DNA from: Kribbella sp. VKM Ac-2568
GTDB lineage: Bacteria; Actinomycetota; Actinomycetes; Propionibacteriales; Kribbellaceae
Assembly (NCBI RefSeq): GCF_004345365.1
Contig: NZ_SLVF01000003.1
Span: forward strand, 124,001 to 188,000
DNA length: 64,000 bases
Direction: 5' to 3'
A model generated the notes under the pieces. It did no database searches. It was not told the DNA's origin and was given only the letters and a program-made list of their open reading frames with translations. Made by a program: the position numbers and the translations under genes. Of this stretch, positions 26,585 to 34,862 are shown one piece after another. Position 1 is the stretch's first letter; the number at the start of each line of letters is the position of its first letter.

Positions 26585-27022
26585 CTACGTGTCGTACTCC
26601 AGTCCGTCCCAGGGTTCGTAGTACGCGATGAAGTCCCCCGGCTCGATGTTGATGGAGTACACGCCGTCAAACTGATCGCCCAGCCAGCCAAAGGTCACAC
26701 CCTCGACCTCCGCGGCGAACGGCTCGACCTCGATCGGCTCCAGGACGTACTCGCCGAGCTCGGCCAGCCGAGAAGCGACGAGCCCGTCCGCACTGGCCGG
26801 ACCTGCCTGACCTGGGGGAAGCCCTGCAGGACGAGCAACCTTGTCGACTCTCACCTCGTCGAACGTGCCGTCGGCCTTCCACAGGAACAGCCCGACATAG
26901 GCCGACCTTGGATCGAACAGTTCATCGCTCAGGAAGAACTTACGTCCGTCCTCGGCGGTTCCGGCGTAGGGCACGTGATAGTCGTCAGGAACGATCGTGA
27001 AACGTGCGGGTGCTTGGTCCAT
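26585..27022 (-). CDS. Hypothetical protein, resembles actinobacterial proteins labelled HycA
   Basis: The 145-aa protein starts at ATG 27022 with AAGGAG six bases upstream; an upstream in-frame extension to 27061 is unlikely. Near the C-terminus, PFAAEVEGVTFGWL and YYEPWDGLEYDT recall a family common in Streptomyces that is often named HycA although no formate hydrogenlyase is involved. It is a soluble, acidic protein of unknown role. It lies upstream of the ADP-ribosylglycohydrolase gene on the same strand, separated by about 156 bases. Confidence 0.65.
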   Translation of the reverse strand: MDQAPARFTIVPDDYHVPYAGTAEDGRKFFLSDELFDPRSAYVGLFLWKADGTFDEVRVDKVARPAGLPPGQAGPASADGLVASRLAELGEYVLEPIEVEPFAAEVEGVTFGWLGDQFDGVYSINIEPGDFIAYYEPWDGLEYDT

Positions 27023-27421
27023 GGCAACTCCTTCACCTGGGGTCTGCCGGCGTCGACGCACACCCGGCCTGTGCGGCGAACAGTGAAGGCGCGACCGTGC
27101 ACAGCAGGACGGGACGCAGTGGGAAGCGAGGCACGGCTCGCCTCGCCCGCGGCGCCAACATCGACTGAATCACGGCGCACAACCTATGGCCGACGCCGTC
27201 CCTCTGAACCCATTCTCGGACCACCGTTACCAGACCGTCTCCTCCCCTGACTGGGATGGACCCAACGACGCGCGCTCTCTGCTACCGACGGCCGCCCAAT
27301 CTGGGCGGCCGTCGGGTTGTTGTGGCTACGGCTCGGACGGGCGGCCTACCCAGCACCGATTGACAGCATCCCCGACGGGTCGCACGCTGCAGGAGGCGGT
27401 GTCAGGCTGAGGGGAGGCGGC
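27023..27421. other. 399-bp intergenic region with an isolated hairpin
   Basis: No gene was found. It carries the divergent promoters of the HycA-like and LLM genes and one strong hairpin at 27286-27314 (separate entry). A short plus-strand frame (27186-27410) crosses the hairpin and looks non-coding. No tRNA-like cloverleaf was recognised. Confidence 0.5.
27286..27314 (+). terminator. Strong hairpin without an obvious upstream gene
   Basis: A perfect 13-bp stem, CGACGGCCGCCCA (27286-27298) and TGGGCGGCCGTCG (27302-27314), with a 3-nt loop is followed by GGTTGTTGT on the plus strand. No plus-strand gene ends before it. It may be an attenuator in the leader of the LLM gene that starts 107 bases later, or the end of a small RNA. 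Confidence 0.65.
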
Positions 27422-28303
27422 ATGCGGTACGGGGTCTATCTGCCTAACCAGGGGGCGTTTGCCGAGGTGGGCGTGCTCGTGGAGTTGGCGCGGGCGGCTG
27501 AGGAGGCTGGGTGGGACGGGGTCTTCATCTGGGACGAACTGTTGCCGTTGCATGCCCACAACGACGCGGTACGGGCCGTGCTCGGCGAATCCGATGATGC
27601 GGCTGACGCGATGGTGGCGCTGACCGCGGTGGCGGCCGCGACCGAGCGGATTCGGCTTGGCGCTCTCGTGACTGCGGTGGCTCGCCTGAGGCCGGAGGCT
27701 TTTGCGCGACAGGCGGTGACGCTCGACCGGTTGTCGGGCGGTCGGCTGGTGGTCGGGGTTGGCCTGGGCCACCCGGACGATCAGTTCACCGCGTTCGGGA
27801 TGGAAGGGGATCTCCGCACCCGCGCGGCGATGGTGGACGAGTTCCTCGATCTGGTGAACCGGCTGTGGAGTGGTGAAGCGGTGGAGTTCAACGGCAAGTA
27901 CTACGCCTGTCACGGCGTCGCGATGGCACCGGCATCGGTGCAACGTCCACGGATCCCGATCTGGATCGGCGCCGGCGGCTCGTACCGCGCACCCAGGAGG
28001 CGGGCGGCTCGCTGGGACGGGTTCGCGCCTGCGAGTGAGCAATGGCCTGTCGAGGTGATCCCACCCGAGACGTATGCGGAGATCGCCGAAGATCTCCGAG
28101 CCGCCGGAGCACCCACGTCGCAGTACGACCTGGTGCTGATCGGGAACGCCGACGCGACCGAGCCGACGCCCGCCACGGTCCCGCAGTACGAGCGATCAGG
28201 CGTCACCTGGCTCCTCGTGCAGGCGCTGACCGTTGCCGATGCCAGGGCCCGCATTCTCGCCGGACCGCCTGGTGGCGGGGTGGGACCGGCAGGTTCAGAC
28301 TGA
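27422..28303 (+). CDS. LLM-class flavin-dependent oxidoreductase
   Basis: The 293-aa protein starts at ATG 27422 (MRYGVYLPNQGAFAE) with GGGGAGG nine bases upstream. Luciferase-like barrel motifs include AGWDGVFIWDEL, RIRLGALVTAVARLRPE, LDRLSGGRLVVGVGLG and PIWIGAGG. FMN or F420 is the likely cofactor. The cupin gene begins five bases after the stop, so the two form an operon. Substrate is unknown; this is one of three LLM proteins in the window. Confidence 0.87.
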   Translation: MRYGVYLPNQGAFAEVGVLVELARAAEEAGWDGVFIWDELLPLHAHNDAVRAVLGESDDAADAMVALTAVAAATERIRLGALVTAVARLRPEAFARQAVTLDRLSGGRLVVGVGLGHPDDQFTAFGMEGDLRTRAAMVDEFLDLVNRLWSGEAVEFNGKYYACHGVAMAPASVQRPRIPIWIGAGGSYRAPRRRAARWDGFAPASEQWPVEVIPPETYAEIAEDLRAAGAPTSQYDLVLIGNADATEPTPATVPQYERSGVTWLLVQALTVADARARILAGPPGGGVGPAGSD

Positions 28304-28307
28304 CCGT

Positions 28308-28688
28308 ATGAGTGAGCCGATTCGCGTGTTCAGGCCGGGTGATCTGGTGGCGGCAGACCCGACCTCGGGGATGCTGCGGAGCCGGGCGTTCGAACTTCCG
28401 ATCCTGTGGGCCGGCCGCGTCGAGACCGCTCCGGGCGCGATCTCCGGATGGCACCACCACGACCTCAACGAATCGAGCCTGTACGTCGTGTCGGGCGTCC
28501 TCCGGCTCGAGTTCGAAGGCAGCGACGACTACCTCGACGCGGTCGCCGGCGACTTCGTCCACGTCCCCGCCTACACCGTGCACCGCGAGAGCAACCCCAC
28601 CGACGAGCCCTCCATCGCCATCATCGCCCGGGCCGGCGGCGGCATCCCCACCGTGAACGTGGACCCGCCGCCGACCCGCTTCAGCTGA
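28308..28688 (+). CDS. Cupin-domain protein
   Basis: The 126-aa single-cupin protein carries GWHHHDLNESSLYVVSG, with the His and Glu of the first metal-binding motif, and GDFVHVPAYTVHRESN for the second. It probably binds a divalent metal and may be a small dioxygenase, isomerase or sensor. It lies four bases after the LLM gene in the same operon. Its TGA directly abuts the TGA of malate synthase on the other strand, with no base between. Confidence 0.85.
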   Translation: MSEPIRVFRPGDLVAADPTSGMLRSRAFELPILWAGRVETAPGAISGWHHHDLNESSLYVVSGVLRLEFEGSDDYLDAVAGDFVHVPAYTVHRESNPTDEPSIAIIARAGGGIPTVNVDPPPTRFS

Positions 28689-30257
28689 TCAGGGCATCTG
28701 CTCGTAGGCCGGGAGGGTGAGGAAGTCGATGTAGTCGTCGGCCAGGGCTACCTCGAGGAAGGTCTTGCGGGCCTCGGCGTAGCTGCCCGGGTCGTCCAGT
28801 TTGGCGATCTCCTCGTCGGCGATCCGGGTGACGAGGTCGCCGGTGACGGTGGTGCCGGTGTCGAGGACGACCTTGTTGTGGCGCCACTGCCAGATCTGCG
28901 AGCGGGAGATCTCGGCGGTCGCGGCGTCCTCCATCAGGTTGAAGATGCCGACCGCGCCGGTGCCCTCGAGCCAGGCGGCGAGGTACTGGATCGCGACGCT
29001 GACGTTGTTCCGCAGCCCCGCCTCGGTCACCTCGCCCGGCGTCGACGCCACGTCCAGCAACTGCTCCGCGGTGACGTCGACGTCTTCGCGGAGCTTGCCG
29101 AGCTGGTTGGCCTCGGAGCCCAGCACCGAGGTGAAGACCGTCTTGCAGATGTCGACCATGCCCGGGTGCGCGACCCAGGAACCGTCGAACCCGTCACCGG
29201 CCTCGCGCGTCTTGTCCGCCTCCACCTTCGTGAACGCCTGCTCGTTCACCGCCGGGTCCTTGCTCGGGATGAACGCCGCCATCCCACCGATCGCGTGCGC
29301 CCCGCGCTTGTGGCACGTACGGACCAGCAGTTCGGTGTAGGCCCGCATGAACGGCACCGTCATCGTCACCGAGTTCCGGTCCGGCAACTGGAAGTCCGTA
29401 CCCCGGGTCCGGTACGTCTTGATCACGCTGAACATGAAGTCCCAGCGCCCCGCGTTCAGCCCGGCCGAGTGCTCGTGCAGCTCGTACAGGATCTCCTCCA
29501 TCTCGAAGGCTGCCGGGTACGTCTCGATCAGCACGGTCGCCCGGATCGTGCCGCGCGGGATGCCGAGGAACTCCTGCGCCAGCACGAACGCGTCGTTCCA
29601 GAGCCGCGCCTCGAGGTGCGACTCCAGCTTCGGCAGGTAGAAGTACGGCCCCTGCCCGCGGCCGAGCTGCAACTGCCCGCTCGCCGCCAGGTAGAGCGCG
29701 AAGTCGACGAGCGAACCCGACGTCACCTCGCCGTCCACGAGCAGGTGCTTCTCCGGTAGGTGCCAGCCGCGCGGCCGGACCACGATGGTCGCGAGCTCCT
29801 CGTCCGGCTTCAGCTGGTACGACTTGCCCGCCTCGCTGGTGAAGTCGATCTTCCGGGTGATCGCGTCGAGCAGGTTCAGCTGACCGCCGACCACGTTGTC
29901 CCAGGTCGGCGTGTTCGCGTCCTCCTGGTCCGCGAGCCACACCTTGGCGCCGGAGTTCAGCGCGTTGATCGTCATCTTCCGGTCGGTCGGCCCGGTGATC
30001 TCCACCCGCCGGTCCACCAGCCCCGGCGCCGGGTCGGCCACCCGCCAGGACGGGTCGTCCCGGACGCTCGCGGTCTCCGGCAGGAAGCCGAGCGAACCAC
30101 CCGCGGCGATCTCGGCGACCCGCTCCCGCCGCTTGTCGAGCAGCTCCAGCCTCCGGCCGTTCAGCTCCCGGTGCAGCAACCCGATCAGTTCCAGAGCCCG
30201 CTCGCTCAGGATCTCGTCGTACCGCTCGTGCATCGGTCCAAGGATGTCGACTGACAC
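28689..30257 (-). CDS. aceB: Malate synthase A
   Basis: The 522-aa enzyme condenses glyoxylate and acetyl-CoA to malate in the glyoxylate shunt. GTG 30257 is chosen for AGGAG seven bases upstream. Family signatures are clear: VVRPRGWHLPEKH with the active-site Arg, and VLIETYPAAFEMEEILYE followed by LNAGRWDFMFSVIK with metal-binding Glu and Asp. A C-terminal NLMEDAATAEISRSQIWQW segment is also typical. Length matches the A isoform (about 530 aa) rather than the ~720-aa G isoform. No isocitrate lyase gene is in the window. Confidence 0.95.
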   Translation of the reverse strand: MSVDILGPMHERYDEILSERALELIGLLHRELNGRRLELLDKRRERVAEIAAGGSLGFLPETASVRDDPSWRVADPAPGLVDRRVEITGPTDRKMTINALNSGAKVWLADQEDANTPTWDNVVGGQLNLLDAITRKIDFTSEAGKSYQLKPDEELATIVVRPRGWHLPEKHLLVDGEVTSGSLVDFALYLAASGQLQLGRGQGPYFYLPKLESHLEARLWNDAFVLAQEFLGIPRGTIRATVLIETYPAAFEMEEILYELHEHSAGLNAGRWDFMFSVIKTYRTRGTDFQLPDRNSVTMTVPFMRAYTELLVRTCHKRGAHAIGGMAAFIPSKDPAVNEQAFTKVEADKTREAGDGFDGSWVAHPGMVDICKTVFTSVLGSEANQLGKLREDVDVTAEQLLDVASTPGEVTEAGLRNNVSVAIQYLAAWLEGTGAVGIFNLMEDAATAEISRSQIWQWRHNKVVLDTGTTVTGDLVTRIADEEIAKLDDPGSYAEARKTFLEVALADDYIDFLTLPAYEQMP

Positions 30258-30291
30258 AGACAGCTCCTGTCTCGGGTGGTGTCCCACCTGC

Positions 30292-30418
30292 TCAGCTCAG
30301 AACCACGACTTCGTGATCGGTCACGCGCGCTACTTCGACCGTAATCCAGCCGTCCTCGACGCTCACCTCGGCCTCCCCGCCGGCGACCAGGAGTTCGGCA
30401 CACTCGCGCTCGAACGGC
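30292..30418 (-). pseudogene. C-terminal remnant, probably of a glycoside hydrolase
   Basis: About 42 residues (ELLVAGGEAEVSVEDGW then ITVEVARVTDHEVVVLS, stop at 30292) look like the final beta-sandwich of a glycosidase that ends in a DHEVVVL-type strand. The frame upstream, right of 30418, loses meaning where the LacI remnant begins. Only the 3' end survives. The parent family is inferred from a short pattern and is uncertain. Confidence 0.45.
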
Positions 30419-30859
30419 ACCTCCCGCGACCGCGACCTCGGCTTCCGCGCCGCGCTCGCGGAGGCCGGGGTGTCGATCAAGGAGCGAAACGTGATCAGCA
30501 CCGGGGTCTCGCACGACCACGGTCATGCCGCGGCGGTGCAATTGCTCTCGGCGGAGCAGCCGCCGACTGCGATCTACACGGTGACCGACCTGCTCGCGTT
30601 CGGGCTGCTCGACGGCGGCCGCGCCCTGGGCGTCAAGGTCCCCGAGGACGTCTGGGTGATCGGGTTCGACAACACCGACCTGGCCTCCTGGGAGGCGTTC
30701 GACCTCACGTCCGTGAACCAGCCGATCCACGCGATCGTCGAGCAGGGCATCGACCTACTCCGCCGCCGGATCGGCGATCCGGCGGCAGAGGCCACCATCA
30801 TCAATCTGCCGTGCCCGCTGGTGGTCCGTGGCTCGACGGCCAACACCGTCATCGGCTGA
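30419..30859 (+). pseudogene. LacI-family regulator, C-terminal remnant
   Basis: The frame reads TSRDRDLGFRAALAEAG, then PPTAIYTVTDLLAFGLLDGG, WVIGFDNTDLASWEAF and TSVNQPIHAIVEQGIDLL, ending in LVVRGSTA. These are the second subdomain and C-terminal strands of a LacI/GalR sugar-responsive repressor. The HTH and first ligand-binding subdomain (about 190 residues) are missing: upstream sequence switches to the glycosidase remnant. A GTG at 30470 could still start a 129-aa peptide, but without DNA binding. With the neighbour it marks a deleted sugar-use locus. Confidence 0.8.
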
Positions 30860-30989
30860 AACTCCGTGGCGGTAACGCGCCCGGCAAGGGACGGCGGCAC
30901 CCGCGTCCCGGGGTACGGATTATGAATTTCTTGTTTCGGCGCAGGCCCGGGAGATCGTCGAGGAGGAAGGCATCACCGTGATCGGCTGC

Positions 30990-31856
30990 TCAGCGATCCT
31001 GCAGCAGTGGCAGGACCTCGCGTAGCACGGCCGCGTGCTCCTCGGGCTTGGCCAGGCCCATGTTCATCGTGTTCACGCACAGGTGGGTGGCGCCGAGCTC
31101 GCGCCAGCCGTCGACGAACGCCGGCCACTCCTTCTCGGGCACCGCGCCGAGACTCAGGCGGGCCTCGATCCCGACCTCAGCGGGGTCCCGCCCGGCCTCG
31201 ACCGCGGATGCGCGGATCAACTCGACCTGGGCACGGGCTTTCCCATCCGGCGGGCTCTGCGGCATCCACCCGTCACCGATCCGCCCGGTACGCCGGAGTA
31301 CGGCCTCGGCACTTCCGCCGAACCAGACCGGGATGTTCCGGCGCGGCGGCAGCGGGTTGAGCCCGGCCTCGACGACCTGGTGGAAGCGACCCTCGTAGCT
31401 GATCACCGGCTCGGCCCAGAGCTTGCGCAGTACGTCGACCTGCTCGGTGAGGCGAGCGCCGCGCTGCTCGAAGGGGACGCCGAGCGACTGGTACTCGACC
31501 TCGTTCCAGCCGATGCCGACGCCGAGCCGGAGGCGGCCACCGCTGAGCACATCGACCTCGGCGGCCTGCTTCGCGACGAGCGCGGTCTGCCGTTGCGGCA
31601 GCACGAGCACACCGGTGACGAGCTCGAGCGAGGTGGTGATGGCGGCGAAGTACCCGAACAGGACGAAAACCTCATGGAACAAGGACTTGTCGGTGTATCC
31701 CTTCCAGCCCGGGCGGTTCGCCGGGCTGGCACCGAGCACGTGGTCGTAGGCGAGGGCATGGGTGTAACCGGCGCTCTCGACGGTCAGGGCCCAGTCGCGG
31801 ACCACCGCCGGATCCGGACCGATCTCCAACTGCGGGAAGACGGCACCGATCCTCAT
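30990..31856 (-). CDS. F420-type LLM-class oxidoreductase
   Basis: The 288-aa protein starts at ATG 31856 (MRIGAVFPQLEIGPDP) with AGGAG seven bases upstream. Barrel motifs are YDHVLGA, LVTGVLVLPQRQTALVAKQAAEVD, LSGGRLRLGVGIGWNEVEYQ and PVWFGGS, a pattern common in putative F420-dependent members. The start overlaps the TetR stop by four bases (ATGA), so it is co-expressed with and probably controlled by that repressor. Substrate unknown. Confidence 0.88.
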   Translation of the reverse strand: MRIGAVFPQLEIGPDPAVVRDWALTVESAGYTHALAYDHVLGASPANRPGWKGYTDKSLFHEVFVLFGYFAAITTSLELVTGVLVLPQRQTALVAKQAAEVDVLSGGRLRLGVGIGWNEVEYQSLGVPFEQRGARLTEQVDVLRKLWAEPVISYEGRFHQVVEAGLNPLPPRRNIPVWFGGSAEAVLRRTGRIGDGWMPQSPPDGKARAQVELIRASAVEAGRDPAEVGIEARLSLGAVPEKEWPAFVDGWRELGATHLCVNTMNMGLAKPEEHAAVLREVLPLLQDR

Positions 31857-32416
31857 GCGCTCACTCCTGTCAGCAACGTGATCAACCCTTCCACTGCCTG
31901 CTCGAACGGTTGCTCGGAGTCCGCGGCCCGCGCCAGCACGTAACCTCCCTGGAGTACGGCGGCAATGGTCGCCGCCGTCCTGGTGGCGTCCAGCGCGGCC
32001 GGGTACTCGCCCGTCTTCTTGCCCTCGGCAATGATCTCGGCGAGCCGGGTGCGGAGCCACTGGAAGGTCTCGTCGATCGGGGCGCGGAGGGCTGGATCGG
32101 CGATCACGTCGGGGTCGGAGGTCAGCCGGCCCATCCGGCAGCCCCTGAGCACCGCCCGGTCGCGCTCGAGGTACCGGGTGATCCGGTCGGTCGCCGTACC
32201 GCCGCTGCTGAACTGCTCCTCGGCGGCCGCGCGCAACTCGGCGCCGGACCGCTCGATCGCCGCCCTGGCGAGGTCGGCCTTGCCGCTGAAGTGGTGGTAC
32301 ATGCTGCCCTGGCCGGCCTCCGCGGCGAGCTGGATCGCCTTCGGGCTGGTGCCGACGTAACCCCGTTCCCAGAGCAGTTCCTGGGTGCTCCGGATCAACC
32401 TTTCCGCTGTCTCCAC
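31853..32416 (-). CDS. TetR-family transcriptional regulator
   Basis: The 187-aa protein starts at GTG 32416. The N-terminal HTH reads LIRSTQELLWERGYVGTSPKAIQLAAEAGQGSMYHHFSGK (in parts: LLWERGYVGTS; MYHHFSGKADL), the standard TetR helix-turn-helix. The C-terminal helices (about 60-187) bind an unknown ligand. The gene seems leaderless: a TACAGT -10 ends six bases before the GTG and no Shine-Dalgarno is present. An inverted repeat overlapping that promoter is the likely autoregulatory operator. Confidence 0.9.
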   Translation of the reverse strand: METAERLIRSTQELLWERGYVGTSPKAIQLAAEAGQGSMYHHFSGKADLARAAIERSGAELRAAAEEQFSSGGTATDRITRYLERDRAVLRGCRMGRLTSDPDVIADPALRAPIDETFQWLRTRLAEIIAEGKKTGEYPAALDATRTAATIAAVLQGGYVLARAADSEQPFEQAVEGLITLLTGVSA

Positions 32417-32422
32417 GCCGCT

Positions 32423-32445
32423 ACTGTACCCACTCGTAGGTACAG
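32423..32445 (-). promoter_or_regulatory. TetR operator and -10 of the TetR-LLM operon
   Basis: CTGTACC (32424-32430) and GGTACAG (32439-32445) form a 7-bp inverted repeat with an 8-bp spacer. On the minus strand the -10-like TACAGT occupies 32428-32423 and the GTG start follows after six bases, so repressor binding would cover the promoter. The -35 is not clear. Confidence 0.65.
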
Positions 32446-32586
32446 CAAATTCGCGATTTTTGTTACCGGCTGATTTCGGTCTGTTGTCCAGCAGGGGGCG
32501 ATCGGGTGACCTGCCACCGGGGTGGCGGGGCTCGCGACCCGGCCGGACCTGACCCCGGCTGGTCCCAACAGATAGTCTCGGCCACC

Positions 32587-33636
32587 ATGAACACCAGGGT
32601 CGCTATCGCCGTCATCACCTTTCGGCGACCCGACCTGCTCAAGTGCCTGCTCGACAGCCTGCTGGCCCAGGAACTTCCGGAGGACTCCGGCTACCAGGTG
32701 CGCATCATCGTGGTCGACAACGACGACGAGGGCTCGGCGGGCGAGGTGATCGCACTCGCCGCCAAGGACGGCCGTTTCCCGGTCCAGGCGGCCGCCGAAC
32801 CCGAGCCCGGCATCCCGTTCGCCCGGGAGAAGTCGGTCCAGCTCGCCTGGGACGACGACGCGCTGATCTTCGTGGACGACGACGAGGAGGCCCCGCCCGG
32901 CTGGCTGGCCGCCCTGCTGGACGCGTGGGAGACGACCGGCGCCGATGTGGTCACCGGCCCGGTGAAGGGCATCCTGCCCGAGGGCGCGCCGTCCTGGAAC
33001 CGGTACAGCGACGTGCACGACTCGACCGGGCGGCACCAGACCGGCGAGGCGCTGAACAAGGCGTACACGAACAACACCCTGGTCGCGCGGCACGTCTACC
33101 ACTCGGTGACGCCGAGCTTCCACCCCGCCTTCCGCTACACCGGGTCGAGCGACCTGCACTTCTTCCTCCGGGTGCACCGGGCCGGGTTCCGGATCGTCTG
33201 GTGCGAGCAGGCCCGGATCGAGGAGAACGTGCCGCCCGCACGCACCACCCTGCGCTGGCTGATTCGCCGCGCCTTCCGCTCCGGTAGCGGCGACACCATC
33301 AGCCGGCTGCTGATCCGGCCGGGCGCCGGTGGCTACGCGCTGGTGCTGGCCTATTCTTTGGCCCGGATCGTGTCGGCCGCCGGTTTCGGCCTCGCCGGTC
33401 TGGTGCTGCTCCGCAAGGCGTACCTGCTGAAGGCTCTCCGCCGGTTCTTCTCGGGGATCGGCAGCCTTGCGGGGATAGTAGGGATCAACCACGACGAGTA
33501 CCGGGAGCGGCACCATCCTGACGGTGACGACGCTGTGCCAGGCGATCTGGAAGCTGGAGCGGGAACTGGACCTGCTGACCTGGCAGATCAACGGCGCGCA
33601 CCCGTGGCCGATCATCCGGATGCGCGTCTTCCATGA
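32587..33636 (+). CDS. Family 2 glycosyltransferase
   Basis: The 349-aa protein starts at ATG 32587 (MNTRVAIAVITFRRPDLL). The GT-A fold is evident: VAIAVITFRRPDLLKCLLDSL, IIVVDNDDEG and LIFVDDDEEAPPGWL with the DxD-type metal site. The middle reads GSSDLHFFLRVHRAGFRIVWCE, and a hydrophobic segment near 255-285 suggests membrane association. It probably adds a sugar to a surface glycan. The last ~37 residues overlap the next gene by 113 bases in another frame, an unusually long overlap. The partner gene is also glycan-related. Confidence 0.85.
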   Translation: MNTRVAIAVITFRRPDLLKCLLDSLLAQELPEDSGYQVRIIVVDNDDEGSAGEVIALAAKDGRFPVQAAAEPEPGIPFAREKSVQLAWDDDALIFVDDDEEAPPGWLAALLDAWETTGADVVTGPVKGILPEGAPSWNRYSDVHDSTGRHQTGEALNKAYTNNTLVARHVYHSVTPSFHPAFRYTGSSDLHFFLRVHRAGFRIVWCEQARIEENVPPARTTLRWLIRRAFRSGSGDTISRLLIRPGAGGYALVLAYSLARIVSAAGFGLAGLVLLRKAYLLKALRRFFSGIGSLAGIVGINHDEYRERHHPDGDDAVPGDLEAGAGTGPADLADQRRAPVADHPDARLP

Positions 33637-34801
33637 GCTGACCAGGCGCAGTGGGCTGCACGGCAACCCGCACCCGGTCCGCCGTACCCGGGCCGACCAG
33701 GCACGACTCGTCGGCCGGCACGTCGCGGGCACGGTCACCCGCAACCCGTTCCTCGCCCGCGGGCCGTTCGACGCCCTGGTGGTCCCGCACCCGCGGAAAC
33801 CGGGCGGTGTCGAGATCTACACCGACCAGCTGCGCGCCGCCCTCGGGGACTCGGCGCTGGTGATCGACTCCGGCATCAACGGGACCCCGCTGGCCGGCAG
33901 CCGCAACCTCGACTTCTTCACCTCGGCGTCGGGGGCGATCCCCAGCCGCTCGGTCGACGCGCGGTGCCGCGAGATCGCCGACGCCCTTGAGGGCCTGACC
34001 GGGGTCAAGGTGCCGATCGGGGCGCTCGTCGCCCGCGAGCTCCCGAAGCACACCCGGCTCCGCGCGCTCTACCGGTCGCTGCTCAGGCGCCGGCGGATCA
34101 AGACCGTGTACGTCGTGGTCGCCTACTTCCACCAGCACATCGTCGGTGCCGCGCGTGATCTCGGGATTCGGGTGGTCGAACTCCAGCACGGCGCGATCAG
34201 CCCGTTCCACCTCGGCTACAGCTACCCGGGCCGGCCGGTGGTGGCGGACCAGCCGGACGAGCTGTGGACCTTCGGCTCGTACTGGTCCGAGGTGGCCGAA
34301 CTGCCGGCCGGGATGCGGACCGAGGTGGTCGGGGCGTCGTTCATCCAGCCGCTCTCGGAGGAGCAACTGGCGGCGAAGGATCCCCAGCGGGTGGTGTTCC
34401 TGTCGCAAGGGACGATCGGGCCGCTGCTGCTCGAGTACGCCGTCGCGGTGGCGGAGGCCCGGCCCGAGCTCGAGGTGATCTTCCACCTCCATCCGAGCGA
34501 GCGCTCCGGCGACTACCCTGCGCCCTCGTCGGTGCGGGTCTCGTCGGAGGACATCCTCGACCTGTTGGCGTCGGCCACCTACCAGGTCGGGGTGGCGACC
34601 ACCGCGCTCTTCGAGGGCATGGTGCTCGGGTGCCGGACCGGCGTGGCGGATCTGCCGGGGCACGAATACCTCGACCCGGCGATCGGGCGCGGTGACGCCG
34701 TGCTGGTGCCGAGCCCCGAGGCCCTGGTGACCGGGCTGGCCACCTTGCCCCGTACCGCGCACCCCACGGCGTACTACGCGCCCTTCGCGCTGCCGCTCTG
34801 A
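33524..34801 (+). CDS. Predicted surface-polysaccharide glycosyltransferase-like protein
   Basis: The 425-aa protein starts at GTG 33524 inside the 3' end of the GT2 gene. The central region VVELQHGAISPFHLGYSYPGRP, followed by DELWTFGSYWSE, and the C-terminal VIFHLHPSERSGDYP and TALFEGMVLGCRTG resemble GT-B-fold enzymes that make capsule or surface glycans (LQHG and HP..E motifs). No membrane span is visible. The donor and acceptor are unknown. The start is uncertain: a later ATG at 33620 (MRVFHELT) would remove the overlap but also the first 32 residues. Confidence 0.72.
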   Translation: MTTLCQAIWKLERELDLLTWQINGAHPWPIIRMRVFHELTRRSGLHGNPHPVRRTRADQARLVGRHVAGTVTRNPFLARGPFDALVVPHPRKPGGVEIYTDQLRAALGDSALVIDSGINGTPLAGSRNLDFFTSASGAIPSRSVDARCREIADALEGLTGVKVPIGALVARELPKHTRLRALYRSLLRRRRIKTVYVVVAYFHQHIVGAARDLGIRVVELQHGAISPFHLGYSYPGRPVVADQPDELWTFGSYWSEVAELPAGMRTEVVGASFIQPLSEEQLAAKDPQRVVFLSQGTIGPLLLEYAVAVAEARPELEVIFHLHPSERSGDYPAPSSVRVSSEDILDLLASATYQVGVATTALFEGMVLGCRTGVADLPGHEYLDPAIGRGDAVLVPSPEALVTGLATLPRTAHPTAYYAPFALPL

Positions 34802-34820
34802 CGTCAGCCGTTCGGGGCCC

Positions 34821-34850
34821 GCAGTACGGGCAGGGCTGCGCAGTACGGGC
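34821..34850. repeat. Direct repeat GCAGTACGGGC
   Basis: Two copies of GCAGTACGGGC (34821-34831 and 34840-34850) lie 19 bases apart in the 61-bp gap between convergent genes. The core GCAGTAC also recurs in many coding regions of this window, so it may be a genome-wide word rather than a local site. Confidence 0.55.
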
Positions 34851-34862
34851 TGGTGCGGCGGG

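Noticed and set aside
27062..27285. tRNA or small RNA gene before the orphan hairpin
   Set aside because: No cloverleaf, GTTC-type T-loop or CCA-end arrangement could be built by eye in this stretch.
30930..31000. Plus-strand phrase VSAQAREIVEEEGITVIG as another gene remnant
   Set aside because: Only about 23 residues look coding, no start or family can be assigned, and the frame runs into the minus-strand LLM gene.
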